DNA of 64,000 nucleotides from Pseudogemmatithrix spongiicola (GTDB taxonomy: Bacteria; Gemmatimonadota; Gemmatimonadetes; Gemmatimonadales; Gemmatimonadaceae). This document shows, piece by piece, positions 45,913 through 55,663 of the stretch. The stretch spans positions 1,674,001-1,738,000 of the forward strand of contig NZ_CP130613.1 of NCBI RefSeq assembly GCF_030623445.1, written 5' to 3'. The notes beneath the pieces are model-generated. The model did not search any database and was not told where the DNA came from. It saw nothing but the letters and a program-made list of their open reading frames with translations. The stretch's first letter is position 1. Each line of letters opens with the position of its first letter. The translations under genes were made by a program, and so were the position numbers.

Positions 45913-45918
45913 AGGATA
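45913..45918 (-). promoter_or_regulatory. -10-like box (TATCCT) 5 bases before recQ
   Basis: TATCCT on the minus strand is followed by TCGTC and the GTG start. The recQ and kinase boxes are divergent within 66 bases. Confidence 0.4.
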
Positions 45919-45961
45919 GCGCCAGGCCCGGACGCCCGGCATCGCCGCGTTGCGCAGGCAG

Positions 45962-45967
45962 TATCTT
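45962..45967 (+). promoter_or_regulatory. -10-like box (TATCTT) 6 bases before the 7-TM kinase
   Basis: TATCTT, then TTTCGC and the GTG at 45974. The -35 is weak. Confidence 0.4.
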
Positions 45968-45973
45968 TTTCGC

Positions 45974-48601
45974 GTGCGCATCCCGCTGTTCGTCTCCGCG
46001 TCTGGCATTCTGGTCCTCCTGGCGCTCGGCTTCGCCTGGACCTTCCAGGCGCTGGGGGCCACGTACGAACGAAGCTACGTTCGCGCGTGGCGCAGCTCCT
46101 GGCTGGCGTTGGGGGCCTACGGGCTCTTTGCCGGTCTCGCGCTGCTGGCGGTCAATGTCCCGGGCCTCGCGCCGCTCCGCAGCGCGTTCTCGCTCGGCTC
46201 CATGCTCGCGGCCTTCGTGCACATCCGCGCGCTGCTCGCCGGCATGGAGCAGCTCTGCACCCCCGAGCGCCCTGCTTCGGCATGGCCGCTCCGCGCGGTC
46301 GCGCTGCTAATCGCAGCCGCCGGACTGCTGGTGCTGGTGCCTGTCGAGCGGCGCTCCGATGCGGCGATGCAACTGTACCTCATCCGCATCGGCCTGCTCG
46401 CGCTCGCGTGGGGCATCGCGTACACGGCGGCGGGCCTGCTCATGCTGCGACGCCCGCCCGGCACCTCGGCACTGGGCCGCCTCGCACTGCTGGTGACGCT
46501 CTTTGCCTATGCCGCATTGCGCGTGGGCGAACCGGCTACGCACTTCCTCGGGCCGAGCCCGGTGCTCGCGCAATTCCTCACGTTCGGCGGCTTGCCGCTC
46601 CTCGTGGGGGTCGGGGCCGGCATGCTCATCACGCTGCTGGAGGTCGAGCAGGCACGCGCGGTGGAGGCGGCCGATGCGCGCAGTGCGGCCGAACGCACGG
46701 CCAACGAGTCCGAGGCGACGCTCGCCGCGGCCCTCGCGACGAGCAGCGACCCGGTGTTCATCGTGAATCGCGACGGGACCCTGGCGTCCGCGAATCGCCG
46801 CTTCGTCGAACTCGTCTCGCAGGCCACCGGGATGGTGCTCTCGCCGGGGATGTCGCTGGAGGCCCTGATGGACGAGCCGACGCGGGCGTTCTGGACCGAC
46901 GCCTTGCCGCGCGTGTTGGCCGGCGAGGCCGTCGTACGCCTCAAGCGCTTCCGCTTCGCCTCGCAGGCCGAGCTCCGGGCATTCTCGGTACGCTTCACGC
47001 CGGTGCGGGAGGGCGGTAGCGTCATCGGGGCCTTGGTGGTCGCCCACGACTCGACCGAGGAAGAACGCCTTCGGCACGAGATGGCACGCCGGGAAGAGTG
47101 GTTCCGCTCGCTGATCGAGAATGCGAGCGACATGATCTTCCAGGTCACGCCCGACGCGCTGATCGAGTACGCGAGCCCATCCGTCGACCGGGTCCTCGGC
47201 TACGACCATCTGCGGATGATCGGCCAGTCGGGGTTCGAATTCATCGACCCCGACGACGTGCCGACGGTCGCCGATGCCCTGCGGCGCTCCCTCGAGCGCG
47301 ACGAGACCGTCCCGACGGTCGTGCCGCTCCGCGCCCGGACCGCCCAGGGTGACTTCATTCCGCTGGAGGGCGTGTCGCGCCCGTATACCGAGCGCGATGG
47401 CAGCGAGCGCCTGATCGTGGCGCTGCGCGACGTGCGTGAACGCCAGCGGCTTGAGGACGAGCTCACCGGCGCGAGGCGCCTCGAGGCGATTGGCCGACTC
47501 GCGGGGGGCGTGGCGCACGACTTCAACAATCTCCTGACCGCCGTCGCCGGCAACGTCACGCTGCTCAAGCTGAAGACCGCCGAACAGGCCGGCATCGGCG
47601 AGCATCTGGTCGAGATCGAGCACTCGGTGCAGCGTGGCGCCGAACTGACGCGGCGCCTGCTGGCGTTCGCGCGGCAGCAGCGCATCGAGCCGCGCATCCT
47701 CCATATTCCGACGCAACTCGCCGACCTCGAGCGTCTGCTGCGACGCCTGCTCGGGGAGGGAATCCTCGTGGATCTCGACGTGCCGCGGACCCTGTGGTCT
47801 ATCCGCGCGGACGCCACGGCCTTCGAACAGATCCTCGTGAACCTCGCCGTGAACTCCCGCGATGCGATGCCGCAGGGTGGGACGTTCCGCGTCGCCGGCC
47901 AGAACCTCACCGTCGGAGCGGGCGGGCGGGAATCACTGAATCTCGCGCCTGGCGACTGGGTCCAGCTCGAAGTCGAGGACACCGGGGGCGGCATCCCGCC
48001 GGAACTGGTCGGCCGCATCTTTGAACCCTTCTTCACCACAAAGGCGGACCGCGGCGGCACCGGACTCGGACTCGCGACCGTGTACGGCGCGGTCACGCAG
48101 ATGGGGGGACAGGTCCGCGTGGACTCGACACCAGGGCGTGGTACGACGTTCACGATGTTCTTCCCGCGCGTGATCGCGCCGCACGAGACCGCGGCCCCCG
48201 TGGCGAAGCCGGCGCTGCCGCAGGCCGCGGCGGGCGATGTCGTGCTCCTGATGGAAGACGAGACGCCGGTGCGCGAAGTGACGGCCAAGCTGCTCCGCCG
48301 CCTCGGCTACGAAGTGCTCGCGGCCGCGGATGGAGAGGAGGGCGTCGCGCTCGCGGAGGCCAGGACCGGCCCCATCTCGATCGTCGTGAGCGACATCGTG
48401 ATGCCGGGCATCCACGGCGACGTGGCCTGCGCCCGCATCCGCGAGCGTCGCCCCGATGTGCCGGTGCTCTTCATCTCGGGCTTCAGCCAGGAGGCGCTGC
48501 GTTGGCAGCATGGCATGCCGGCGGGGGCCCGCTTGCTCTCAAAGCCGTTCACGCTCGACGACCTCGCGCTCTCCGTGCGGGAGCTGATCGACGGCCGCTA
48601 G
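45974..48601 (+). CDS. Seven-transmembrane hybrid sensor histidine kinase
   Basis: Protein of 875 residues. Seven hydrophobic helices occupy about residues 3-218, followed by a short coiled coil, a first PAS domain (ATSSDPVFIVNRDGTLASANRRF), a second PAS domain (LIENASDMIFQVTPDALIEYASPSV) and HisKA with phospho-His in LAGGVAHDFNNLLTAV. The ATPase domain has LVNLAVNSRDAMP, EDTGGGIPPE and GGTGLGLATVYG; a C-terminal receiver has Asp in IVVSDIVMPGIHGD and Lys in LLSKPFTLDD. It would sense a membrane or small-molecule signal and phosphorylate its own receiver. No separate output regulator is nearby. A TTG at 45950 is an alternative start. Its stop overlaps the U32 gene by 4 bases. Confidence 0.92.
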   Translation: MRIPLFVSASGILVLLALGFAWTFQALGATYERSYVRAWRSSWLALGAYGLFAGLALLAVNVPGLAPLRSAFSLGSMLAAFVHIRALLAGMEQLCTPERPASAWPLRAVALLIAAAGLLVLVPVERRSDAAMQLYLIRIGLLALAWGIAYTAAGLLMLRRPPGTSALGRLALLVTLFAYAALRVGEPATHFLGPSPVLAQFLTFGGLPLLVGVGAGMLITLLEVEQARAVEAADARSAAERTANESEATLAAALATSSDPVFIVNRDGTLASANRRFVELVSQATGMVLSPGMSLEALMDEPTRAFWTDALPRVLAGEAVVRLKRFRFASQAELRAFSVRFTPVREGGSVIGALVVAHDSTEEERLRHEMARREEWFRSLIENASDMIFQVTPDALIEYASPSVDRVLGYDHLRMIGQSGFEFIDPDDVPTVADALRRSLERDETVPTVVPLRARTAQGDFIPLEGVSRPYTERDGSERLIVALRDVRERQRLEDELTGARRLEAIGRLAGGVAHDFNNLLTAVAGNVTLLKLKTAEQAGIGEHLVEIEHSVQRGAELTRRLLAFARQQRIEPRILHIPTQLADLERLLRRLLGEGILVDLDVPRTLWSIRADATAFEQILVNLAVNSRDAMPQGGTFRVAGQNLTVGAGGRESLNLAPGDWVQLEVEDTGGGIPPELVGRIFEPFFTTKADRGGTGLGLATVYGAVTQMGGQVRVDSTPGRGTTFTMFFPRVIAPHETAAPVAKPALPQAAAGDVVLLMEDETPVREVTAKLLRRLGYEVLAAADGEEGVALAEARTGPISIVVSDIVMPGIHGDVACARIRERRPDVPVLFISGFSQEALRWQHGMPAGARLLSKPFTLDDLALSVRELIDGR

Positions 48602-51084
48602 ACCGCGCGGGCGAAATGTCCGCGGGTGATCGCATCGCCGAGGACCTCGCGCGGCCGACGCGACGGCGCCGCGCCGCGCGCCACGGCATCGACGGCCTCA
48701 CGATATGCCGCGACGCGCTCCGCCACCCGGTCGCCCGGGACGTTGAACACCAGCCGATAGCGCCGGATGCCCGACTGCCACAGCGACGGCAGGTATTCGC
48801 TGCCCTCGACGGGACGTGAGTGCAGCAGACGGTTGCGGCAGGCGTAATCGGTGGCGACCGGGAACTCGTACCCGGCCGGGTCGGTCAGCCGCGTATCCGT
48901 GTGGCGCTTGGTGCAGAGGTCGCGGCAGTGCGTCGGGGTGCGGTCGAAGGCCGCACTGAGGACGCAGTGCTCCAGCGTCATGCCTTCCGGCCTTCCGTGC
49001 AGGAAGACCTCGAAGCCCGCGCCCTGCCAAGGAGCCGTCACGTCGGCGATCTCCTCGACCGTCAGCTCCACGGACGGCGTGATGCCGCTGGCCCCCAACG
49101 CAAACAGCTCGCGCGCGGTCGCGACATTGAACACGTTCGCGGCGTAATCCGCGTGGACGTCGCGACCGGCGGCGGCGAGCTCGGCGAGCAAGCCGAGGTG
49201 CCCGGAGAGCAGCGGCGTGCCGAGCGCCAGCCATTTGTCGAGCTTCTTGCGTTCTTCCGGCCGCACGATCGTCGGCAGTCGCAGCCGGAAGCGCTTGCCG
49301 GCCTCGGCCACGCGAGCGACGAGCGCCGCCACCTGCGACACCGGCGGGAACGGATGGCGCAGGAAGGGATCGAACACGATCTCATCCGCCCCCGCGGCCA
49401 GCGCGGCGTCCGCATCCTCGATGCGCCACACTTCGGCGACCAGTTCTGCGTGGCCGGCCATGCGCGCCAACGGCAAGTCATCGTGCACCTGCGCGATCGA
49501 CTGCGCGATGCGCTCGCGGCGCGCCCCGAGCTCGGCGTCGTGGTCCCAGCCCAGCTGCTGCATCAACTGCTCGGTCGCGTCCTGCCGCAGCCGGTTGAGC
49601 TCCGAGACGGGCAGAAAGAGCCCGGAAGCGACACCCGCCGCGTCGAGCTGGTTCAGGACGAACGGTGACTCGCCGAGGCGGCCGAACTGCTCACGCAGCT
49701 GCGCGACGTCGAGCGCGCGCTTCTGCGCCGGGGCAAGGGGCAGCTCGCTGCGGAGCTCGACGGCATGCCCCGCGGCGGAGAAGATGGCCTTGAGTGGGCC
49801 GCCGGCGGATCCGAAACAGCGCACGTCGAGCCCGACGCGCCGCCGCTTGCCCTGCCCCACCCCGGCGTACGACGCCCGCGCCGTCTCCAGCAGCGCCACC
49901 TGCGCGTTGCGCACGACCGTCCAGCCCACCGGCACGCTGCGCCGCGCGCCGATCGCCTGCCGCCACACGCCATCGCGCTGCGAGAGGGTGCGTACCGGAC
50001 CCGCCGAGAAGCCGAGGCTCTCAAGATGGCCGCCGGCTGGCGGCTCGAAGCCCAGCCCGTCGCGCTCGGCGATCGGCGCGCGGACGTCGACGATCACCTC
50101 GTCGCCGTCCATCGCGACGACCGTGCCGAGCTCGAGCCCACGATTGTCCGGCTGCGTACGCGTGATGTACTCGCGCCCCTCACGGCCACCATACATGCCG
50201 CCCGTGAACCCGCGGGAGAAGATCTGCACCAGCGGCTGCACTTCCTCGAATGTCGGCTCCACGAAGCTCCCGCGCTCGACGCGCTGCAGGAACTCCCGAT
50301 AACCCTTCGTCACCGTCGCGACGAACTCGGGCTTCTTCTTGCGACCCTCGATCTTGAGGCAGCCGACACCGGCCGCGGCGATCTCCGACAGGTGCTCCCA
50401 CGCACCGAGGTCCTTCGCCGAGATCAGGTAGCCTCGGTCGAGCTCCGTCCCGCTCGCGGCGTCCCGCAACACGTAGTCCTTGCGGCAGCTCTGCGCGCAG
50501 GACCCGCGGTTTGCGCTGCGCTCGGAGATCATCCCTGACATGTAGCACTGCCCGCTGTAACTGATGCAGAGCGCGCCGTGCACGAAGGTTTCGAGTCCCA
50601 GCCCCGGCACGGCCGCACGGATCTCGCGGATATCGGCCAGCGAGTTCTCGCGGGCGAGCACGATCCGCTCGATGCCCAGGCCCTGCATCACCTTCGCGCC
50701 GCTGGCGTCATGCACGGTCAGTTGCGTGCTGCCGTGGATTTCGAAGCCGGGGTACACCGCCTGGATCATCCGGATCAAGCCGATGTCCTGCACGATCGCG
50801 GCATCGATGCCGCGGTCGATGCACTCGCCAAGGTACTCGAGCGCCTCGGCCATCTCCCGCGGCTTGATGAGGATGTTGAGCGTGAGGTAGATGCGCGCCC
50901 CGCGCTCGTGGGCGATCAGGCAGGCCTGCTCCAGCTCGTCCAGCGTGAGCTGTGCCCCGTCATCGCGCGCGTTGAACTTCGACGCGCCGCAGTACACCGC
51001 ATTCGCACCGTTCGCCACGGCGGCGCGCACGGCGTCGAGCGAACCGGCAGGTGCCAGCAGTTCGGGAACGGGAGTCTTGGCCAC
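48598..51084 (-). CDS. U32 peptidase-family protein (RlhA-like)
   Basis: Protein of 828 residues with a GTG start. The N-terminal U32 domain (PELLAPAGSLDAVRAAVANGANAVYCG) contains a Cys cluster, HGALCISYSGQCYMSG then GSCAQSCR, and the KIEGRKK segment. A long C-terminal half has a second U32-like part ending with Cys motifs (EHCVLS, CRDLCTKRH, CRNRLLHSR). Length and layout match RlhA, which hydroxylates C2501 of 23S rRNA, rather than the short collagenase-like PrtC or the ubiquinone-related UbiU/V. The DUF3656-like middle region is present. A leaderless-type box precedes the GTG. Confidence 0.85.
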   Translation of the reverse strand: MAKTPVPELLAPAGSLDAVRAAVANGANAVYCGASKFNARDDGAQLTLDELEQACLIAHERGARIYLTLNILIKPREMAEALEYLGECIDRGIDAAIVQDIGLIRMIQAVYPGFEIHGSTQLTVHDASGAKVMQGLGIERIVLARENSLADIREIRAAVPGLGLETFVHGALCISYSGQCYMSGMISERSANRGSCAQSCRKDYVLRDAASGTELDRGYLISAKDLGAWEHLSEIAAAGVGCLKIEGRKKKPEFVATVTKGYREFLQRVERGSFVEPTFEEVQPLVQIFSRGFTGGMYGGREGREYITRTQPDNRGLELGTVVAMDGDEVIVDVRAPIAERDGLGFEPPAGGHLESLGFSAGPVRTLSQRDGVWRQAIGARRSVPVGWTVVRNAQVALLETARASYAGVGQGKRRRVGLDVRCFGSAGGPLKAIFSAAGHAVELRSELPLAPAQKRALDVAQLREQFGRLGESPFVLNQLDAAGVASGLFLPVSELNRLRQDATEQLMQQLGWDHDAELGARRERIAQSIAQVHDDLPLARMAGHAELVAEVWRIEDADAALAAGADEIVFDPFLRHPFPPVSQVAALVARVAEAGKRFRLRLPTIVRPEERKKLDKWLALGTPLLSGHLGLLAELAAAGRDVHADYAANVFNVATARELFALGASGITPSVELTVEEIADVTAPWQGAGFEVFLHGRPEGMTLEHCVLSAAFDRTPTHCRDLCTKRHTDTRLTDPAGYEFPVATDYACRNRLLHSRPVEGSEYLPSLWQSGIRRYRLVFNVPGDRVAERVAAYREAVDAVARGAAPSRRPREVLGDAITRGHFARAV

Positions 51085-51090
51085 CAGGGG

Positions 51091-51096
51091 AATCTA
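51091..51096 (-). promoter_or_regulatory. -10-like box (TAGATT) 6 bases before the U32 gene
   Basis: TAGATT on the minus strand, then CCCCTG and the GTG at 51084. The region also forms a CCAGGGG/CCCCTGG stem that includes the start codon. Confidence 0.4.
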
Positions 51097-51113
51097 ACCG
51101 CCCCTGGCGCCGG

Positions 51114-51656
51114 TCAGCCGAGGGCGGCGACCGTTTCCTGCAGCTGGAGGAGGTGACGCTCCTCGTGCCGCGCGACCATCAGCAGCCACTGCCAGCCATT
51201 GAAGTCCCCGAAGTACACGTGCGGGTGCTGGATCAGCGAGAGCCGTGGCCCGGACTCGTAGGCCGCCGCGAGGAGCTGCACGCGGCCGTCGGCCAAGCGC
51301 CCGCGCTCGGCGACAAGGTCCACCTGCTCCGGCGGACGGATGCCCTCGGGCGCCTCGAGGCGCCGCGAGCGGTCGAGGAACGGAACGTGGTCCAGCACCT
51401 TGAGCACGGCGTGCGACGATGGGCCGGGCGGGACCGTCGCCATGGGACCGATCTCGGCGTTCTTGCGCTCGATCAGCCGCGCGACGGAGCGCTCGACCTT
51501 GGCGAGATGCCACACGATTTGCGCGGCGGACCAGCGGCCGGGCGGCGCGAGCTGCCGCTTCGCCTCGGGCACGGCGTCGAGCGCCGCCTCAAAGGCACGC
51601 CGCACCCGGGTGAGCTCGGCCTCCAACACTTCGACCCGCTTGTCGCCACGCAGCAT
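51114..51656 (-). CDS. DinB-like (YfiT/DUF664-type) four-helix metalloprotein
   Basis: Protein of 180 residues. Metal-ligand histidines of the DinB superfamily are visible: WHLAKVERSV near residue 60 and the C-terminal HEERHLLQL. Two further conserved parts are WSAAQIVWH and GWQWLLMVARHE. Members include thiol S-transferases that use bacillithiol or mycothiol, but many are uncharacterised. The ATG at 51656 fits a -35/-10 pair whose -10 ends 6 bases before it; the upstream extension to 51758 has no family sequence. Confidence 0.87.
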   Translation of the reverse strand: MLRGDKRVEVLEAELTRVRRAFEAALDAVPEAKRQLAPPGRWSAAQIVWHLAKVERSVARLIERKNAEIGPMATVPPGPSSHAVLKVLDHVPFLDRSRRLEAPEGIRPPEQVDLVAERGRLADGRVQLLAAAYESGPRLSLIQHPHVYFGDFNGWQWLLMVARHEERHLLQLQETVAALG

Positions 51657-51662
51657 GCGGGG

Positions 51663-51691
51663 AATCTTGACTCGTCGCGTCGATGGAACAA
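51663..51691 (-). promoter_or_regulatory. Predicted leaderless promoter of the DinB-like gene
   Basis: On the minus strand, TTGTTC (51686-51691), a 17-base spacer and AAGATT (51663-51668), then 6 bases to the ATG. The -10 match is moderate. Confidence 0.4.
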
Positions 51692-51757
51692 GGGCCGCGC
51701 TCGAGGGCGCGAAACCGCTGGGCGGCCCCCGGCGTATAGGGAAACAAGGAGGCGACA

Positions 51758-52039
51758 ATGCTCGGAATACTCTCGGTGGTCATTTCGCTCGGGGCGGTCT
51801 GGTTCGGCTACGGGACGGCCCGGCGCTTCGTGCGCGATCGGCTGCGATACGTCGATGGTGCCCTCTCGAGCGGCGCCGCCGTGGTCGCGGGCGTCGGGGC
51901 CGCGCTCGTCGCCTGGCCGGTCGCCTGGCTGCTGCCGCTGGTGTCGGGCGGCACCGCCATCGCCTTCGGCATCGCCGTTGGCCTCGGGACGCGGGCCGGC
52001 GCCTCGGACATCAAGCACGGATATCGCCTCCGCGGCTGA
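51758..52039 (+). CDS. Small membrane protein, unknown
   Basis: Protein of 93 residues preceded by an AAGGAGG site. Two or three hydrophobic helices (residues 2-18, 36-60 and 62-78) with a basic loop between them (GTARRFVRDRLRY). No recognised family. It is divergent from the DinB-like gene and ends before a strong bidirectional terminator. Confidence 0.65.
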   Translation: MLGILSVVISLGAVWFGYGTARRFVRDRLRYVDGALSSGAAVVAGVGAALVAWPVAWLLPLVSGGTAIAFGIAVGLGTRAGASDIKHGYRLRG

Positions 52040-52060
52040 CCCGACGCGATTGGCACAACG

Positions 52061-52100
52061 AAACGGCGGCGCGCCTCGACTCCGAGGCGCGCCGCCGTTT
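52061..52100. terminator. Strong bidirectional terminator
   Basis: AAACGGCGGCGCGCCTCG and CGAGGCGCGCCGCCGTTT are perfect 18-base complements with an ACTC loop and T/A ends for both strands. It separates the convergent small membrane protein gene and the 52117 gene. Confidence 0.93.
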
Positions 52101-52116
52101 TGCGTTGCCGCCGCGC

Positions 52117-52770
52117 TTAGCGCCGGACGGCGAAGCCTTCGATGTGCAGATCGAGGTTGTGATTCACGCGAAGGCCGGCGATGCCGTCCGTGTTTGCGGC
52201 CATCCCCTGGCGCGGCAGCTCGCGGATGAGCTGGCCGTTGGCGAACAGACGCGACGCCGTCGCCGTGACTTCCACCCGCAGCGTGTTGGCCTGCTTGCCG
52301 TCGGCGCCTTCCTTCACGATGGCCGGATGTTCGGTCCACTCGACGATGTTATGGGTCTCGGCGCCGGCGCGGTGCTTCACGAGATACTTCCCGTCCTTCC
52401 GGATCACGAAGTACAGGTAGTCCTGGTTCGCCTCGTTCAGGTTCCGGCCGCCCCAGATGAGGCCGTAGGCCTCGGCGTGCTGCGGCGCCTTCACCTGCGT
52501 GAAGGATGCCTCGACGGTGTAGGCGCCCTGCACCGTGTTCGTCGCGTTCCAGTACACGGCGGCCGGGCCGCCCGTCACATGCATGCCGGCGCCCATGGTC
52601 TCGAAGCGAATGGCGTTGCGATCGGCGTTGGCCCGGTCGAAACGCAGGTTCCAGCCGGCCGGCGCCTGCGCGCGGCCCTGCGAGACCTGCCGATCCGGGT
52701 CGTTGCCCTGGGCGGCGAGCGTGGACGCGCTGCCGACGAGCAGTGCGGTGAGTGCGAGACGAGCGATCAT
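52117..52770 (-). CDS. Secreted beta-sandwich protein (laminin-G/DUF1080-like)
   Basis: Protein of 217 residues. A signal peptide ends at STLAA before Gln-Gly. The mature part has the strand pattern of concanavalin-like sandwiches seen in 3-keto-disaccharide hydrolase/DUF1080 proteins (EASFTQVKAPQHAEAYGLIWGG, YLYFVIRKDGKYLVKHR, NTLRVEVTATASRLFANGQLI, GIAGLRVNHNLDLHIEGF). No catalytic residues can be named. The ATG at 52770 has a GGAGG site and overlaps the upstream 63-residue gene by 4 bases, so it is the last gene of that operon. Confidence 0.75.
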   Translation of the reverse strand: MIARLALTALLVGSASTLAAQGNDPDRQVSQGRAQAPAGWNLRFDRANADRNAIRFETMGAGMHVTGGPAAVYWNATNTVQGAYTVEASFTQVKAPQHAEAYGLIWGGRNLNEANQDYLYFVIRKDGKYLVKHRAGAETHNIVEWTEHPAIVKEGADGKQANTLRVEVTATASRLFANGQLIRELPRQGMAANTDGIAGLRVNHNLDLHIEGFAVRR

Positions 52771-52958
52771 TGGGAGACCTCCGAGGGGGTAGTGACGGAC
52801 CGACGCGGGCCCGAGGGCCGATAGAACCGCAGCAACCAAGCGATCGCGACGAGCGCGATGCCTGCCCATCTCAACCACGGAAGCCCGAAGCGGGTTCCGC
52901 TCAGGAACACCACGACGCCGGCGAGGGCGAGGACGACCTTGGCCGTGTGCACCGGCAT
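52767..52958 (-). CDS. Small membrane protein (63 residues), unknown
   Basis: Two hydrophobic helices (residues about 5-20 and 26-44) and a basic C-terminus. It directly follows the reductase gene stop and overlaps the next gene by 4 bases (ATGA), which supports it as a real gene. No family recognised. Confidence 0.6.
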   Translation of the reverse strand: MPVHTAKVVLALAGVVVFLSGTRFGLPWLRWAGIALVAIAWLLRFYRPSGPRRSVTTPSEVSQ

Positions 52959-54011
52959 CTAGACGATATCCTCGCGCTGCGTGTCAGGGAACGAGAGAAT
53001 GAAGTCCTTACCAAACGCGGACGAAGGCGTTTGGAAGCCCACCGGCACGCCGCCAGCCGCCACGCGCTGCGCCGCGGCGACCGCCGTCATGGCCGTAAGC
53101 GAGTACCCATCGGGGGCCACGAGACGCGACTGCATGACCCGCCCCTCGGCGTCACGAACCTCGCCCCAGAGTCGGCTGCGCGCACCCGCCCGGCGCTCGG
53201 CGCTCGGCCCCGGCGTGCGTGCCGCGATCCGCGCCTTCAGGAAGCGCTGCACCGGGGCCGTGCCCAGCAGCGGGAGAATCGGCCGCGTGAGCCGCATCAG
53301 GCGCACGGTCTGCGGGGGCACCGCCGTATAGACGCGGATGTCGGGGATGCGCGTCGAATGGAACGCGGTGGAGACGTCGCCCCAGGGGATGGTCACGCAA
53401 TGGCGGCGGCGATCGCCGAAATCGATGTCGCGCGTCGCATAGGCGCTCGGCACGCGCACGATGTGGCAGTCGCGGCGGATCGCCCCGCCCTGCGCGATGC
53501 CTTCCACCATGGTCGTGGCGGTGCCGCGTGAGAGGCCCGTCCCGCCGGTGAACGCCAGTTCGAGCGCAATCGCGTCCGGCATGCGCGCGTGCAGATGCGC
53601 GGCAAGGCAGTCGCTGGGCACCACGTCGAAGCCCACGCCCGGGAGCAGCGTGATGCCCGCCGCCTTGGCGGCCACATCGCTGGCGGCCATGCGCTCGAAG
53701 ACCGCAATCTCGCCCGTGATGTCGAGGTAGTGGACGCGGTTGCGCAGGCAGGCTTCGAGCATCGGCTGCGCCATCCGATGGAACGGCCCCGCGCAATGCA
53801 GGACGGCATGCGCTCCGGCCAGTGCCGCATCGAGCGCACGCGGGTCGTCGAGCGAGGCCGGTCGAGCCTCCAGGCCGAAGGGCGCGGCCAAGCTTCGCAC
53901 CGCCTCTGGGTTCCGCCCGGACAGCACTGGGCGCAGTCCCAACCGGACCGCCTCCTCGACGATCAATCGCCCCGTATAGCCAGTCGCACCGTAGACGACG
54001 AACGCGCTCAC
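52959..54011 (-). CDS. Saccharopine dehydrogenase-like NAD(P)-binding reductase
   Basis: Protein of 350 residues. The N-terminal Rossmann motif is VVYGATGYTGRLIVEEA; GPFHRMAQPMLEACLRNRVHYLDITGE and LLPGVGFDVVPSDCLAAHL are characteristic of the saccharopine-dehydrogenase-like family that includes mycobacterial trans-acting enoyl reductase. The substrate is unknown; the operon suggests an acyl-CoA or lipid-related oxidoreduction. There is no lysine-pathway gene nearby. The ATG overlaps the carboxyltransferase stop by 4 bases. Confidence 0.85.
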   Translation of the reverse strand: MSAFVVYGATGYTGRLIVEEAVRLGLRPVLSGRNPEAVRSLAAPFGLEARPASLDDPRALDAALAGAHAVLHCAGPFHRMAQPMLEACLRNRVHYLDITGEIAVFERMAASDVAAKAAGITLLPGVGFDVVPSDCLAAHLHARMPDAIALELAFTGGTGLSRGTATTMVEGIAQGGAIRRDCHIVRVPSAYATRDIDFGDRRRHCVTIPWGDVSTAFHSTRIPDIRVYTAVPPQTVRLMRLTRPILPLLGTAPVQRFLKARIAARTPGPSAERRAGARSRLWGEVRDAEGRVMQSRLVAPDGYSLTAMTAVAAAQRVAAGGVPVGFQTPSSAFGKDFILSFPDTQREDIV

Positions 54012-55663
54012 CGAGCCGCGCCGACAAAGGGCGGAATCACGAAGGGCCCGAGATGCGGTCCGGGGTTCTGCCAGGCGGCACGCAACGCCATGGCGAGCGT
54101 CGCGCGGGTTTCCTCGGGGTAGACGATCGCGTCGATATACCCGCGCGCCCCGGCGTACCGGGCATCCAACTGATGCTCGTAGTCCTCGCGCATCTCGGCG
54201 ATCGCCGCCTGCACCGCGGGAGACGGATCCGTGCCGGACTTCTTGGCGGCCTCCAGCGCCGGGCCATGCACCGCGGCAACGGCCGACTCGCCTTCCATCA
54301 CCGCCATGCGACCGGTGGGCCAGCTCAGGATGAAGTCGGGGTCGAAGCCCTGCCCCGCCATCGCGTAGTAGCCGGCGCCGCTCGCGTGGTTCACCGTGAG
54401 CACCACCTTCGGCACGGTCGCCGTGGCCATCGCCTCGACCCAGCGCGCGCCTGCGCGGATGATCCCCTCGTGCTCGGCTTCCTTACCGACCATGAACCCG
54501 GAGACGTCCTGGATGAACAGCAGGGGGATCCCCTGGCGATCGCAGCGGTCGATGAAGAACGCGACCTTCTCGGCGCTCTCGGCGTAGATGATGCCGCCGA
54601 AGCGCGGCTTCTCGCCCTCCCGCCCCTTGATGAGGCCGCGGGCGTTGGCGATGACGCCGACCGGAATGCCTTCGATGCGCGCGTCGCCGCAGAGCATCTC
54701 GCGGGCGAGCTGCGGCTGGAACTCGTCGAGCGTCCCGTCGTCGAGCAGCGCCTTGAGCAGCTCGTGCACGTCATAGGACATGCGGTGGTCGCTCGGCAGG
54801 ATCTCATAGAGCGCAGTGGACTCGACCGCCGGCTGCGCGGTGGGGTCGTGCGGAGCCACGCGCGGCGGCGGCGCGAGGCGCGCCACTTGGTCGCGCACCA
54901 TGCGCAGGCACTCTTCGTCGTTCTCGGCGGCATAGTGCGCGACGCCACTCACCGTCGTGTGCATCGTGGCGCCGCCGAGCGTCTCGCCGTCCACGCTCTG
55001 GCCCGTGGCGCCCTTCACGAGATTCGGGCCGCCGAGGCCCATGAAGGAGCTGCCCTTCACCATGAGGATGACATCGCTGAGCGCGGGCAGGTACGCGCCA
55101 CCCGCCACGCACTGGCCCATGACGGCCGCGATCTGCGGGATGCGGAGGTAGCGCCGCATCAACGAGTTGTAATAGAAGATGCGCGCCGCCCCGTACTGCC
55201 CCGGAAAGACGCCGCCCTGGTAGGGCAAGTTCACGCCCGCCGAGTCGACGAGGTAGATGATCGGGATGCGGCAGCGCATGGCGCATTCCTGCGCGCGCAG
55301 CACCTTGGGGATCGTCTCCGGCCACCACGAGCCGGCCTTGACGGTCGCATCATTGGCGACGACCACGCACTCGCGGCCGTGCACCTGGATGATGCCGGTG
55401 ACGACGCCAGCGGCCGGCGCCTCGCCGTCGTAGCGATCATGCGCGACGAGCAGGCCGAACTCGAGGAACGCCGAGCCGAGGTCCTTGAGCGCCGCGACGC
55501 GTTCGCGTGCCGTCAGCTTGCCCTGCGCGTGCTGCTTCGCGATGCGGTCGGGGCCGCCGCCGAGGCGCAGCGTGGATTCGAGGTCGCGGCAGGCATCGGC
55601 CAGCTCACGCAGCCGGCTATGGGAGGAGGCCGCGCCGCGGGCGGCCGGTCGGGCGGCGGTCAC
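54008..55663 (-). CDS. Acyl-CoA carboxylase carboxyltransferase (beta) subunit
   Basis: Protein of 551 residues with two crotonase-fold halves. The N-terminal half has [37 protein letters not shown] and [12 protein letters not shown]; the C-terminal half has [24 protein letters not shown] and [21 protein letters not shown]. It moves carboxyl from biotin to an acyl-CoA. Sequence style is closer to methylcrotonyl- or geranyl-CoA carboxylase beta than to propionyl-CoA carboxylase, but neighbours hint at methylmalonyl-CoA. The biotin carboxylase subunit is not in the window. The ATG overlaps the mutase-subunit stop. Confidence 0.93.
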   Translation of the reverse strand: MTAARPAARGAASSHSRLRELADACRDLESTLRLGGGPDRIAKQHAQGKLTARERVAALKDLGSAFLEFGLLVAHDRYDGEAPAAGVVTGIIQVHGRECVVVANDATVKAGSWWPETIPKVLRAQECAMRCRIPIIYLVDSAGVNLPYQGGVFPGQYGAARIFYYNSLMRRYLRIPQIAAVMGQCVAGGAYLPALSDVILMVKGSSFMGLGGPNLVKGATGQSVDGETLGGATMHTTVSGVAHYAAENDEECLRMVRDQVARLAPPPRVAPHDPTAQPAVESTALYEILPSDHRMSYDVHELLKALLDDGTLDEFQPQLAREMLCGDARIEGIPVGVIANARGLIKGREGEKPRFGGIIYAESAEKVAFFIDRCDRQGIPLLFIQDVSGFMVGKEAEHEGIIRAGARWVEAMATATVPKVVLTVNHASGAGYYAMAGQGFDPDFILSWPTGRMAVMEGESAVAAVHGPALEAAKKSGTDPSPAVQAAIAEMREDYEHQLDARYAGARGYIDAIVYPEETRATLAMALRAAWQNPGPHLGPFVIPPFVGAAR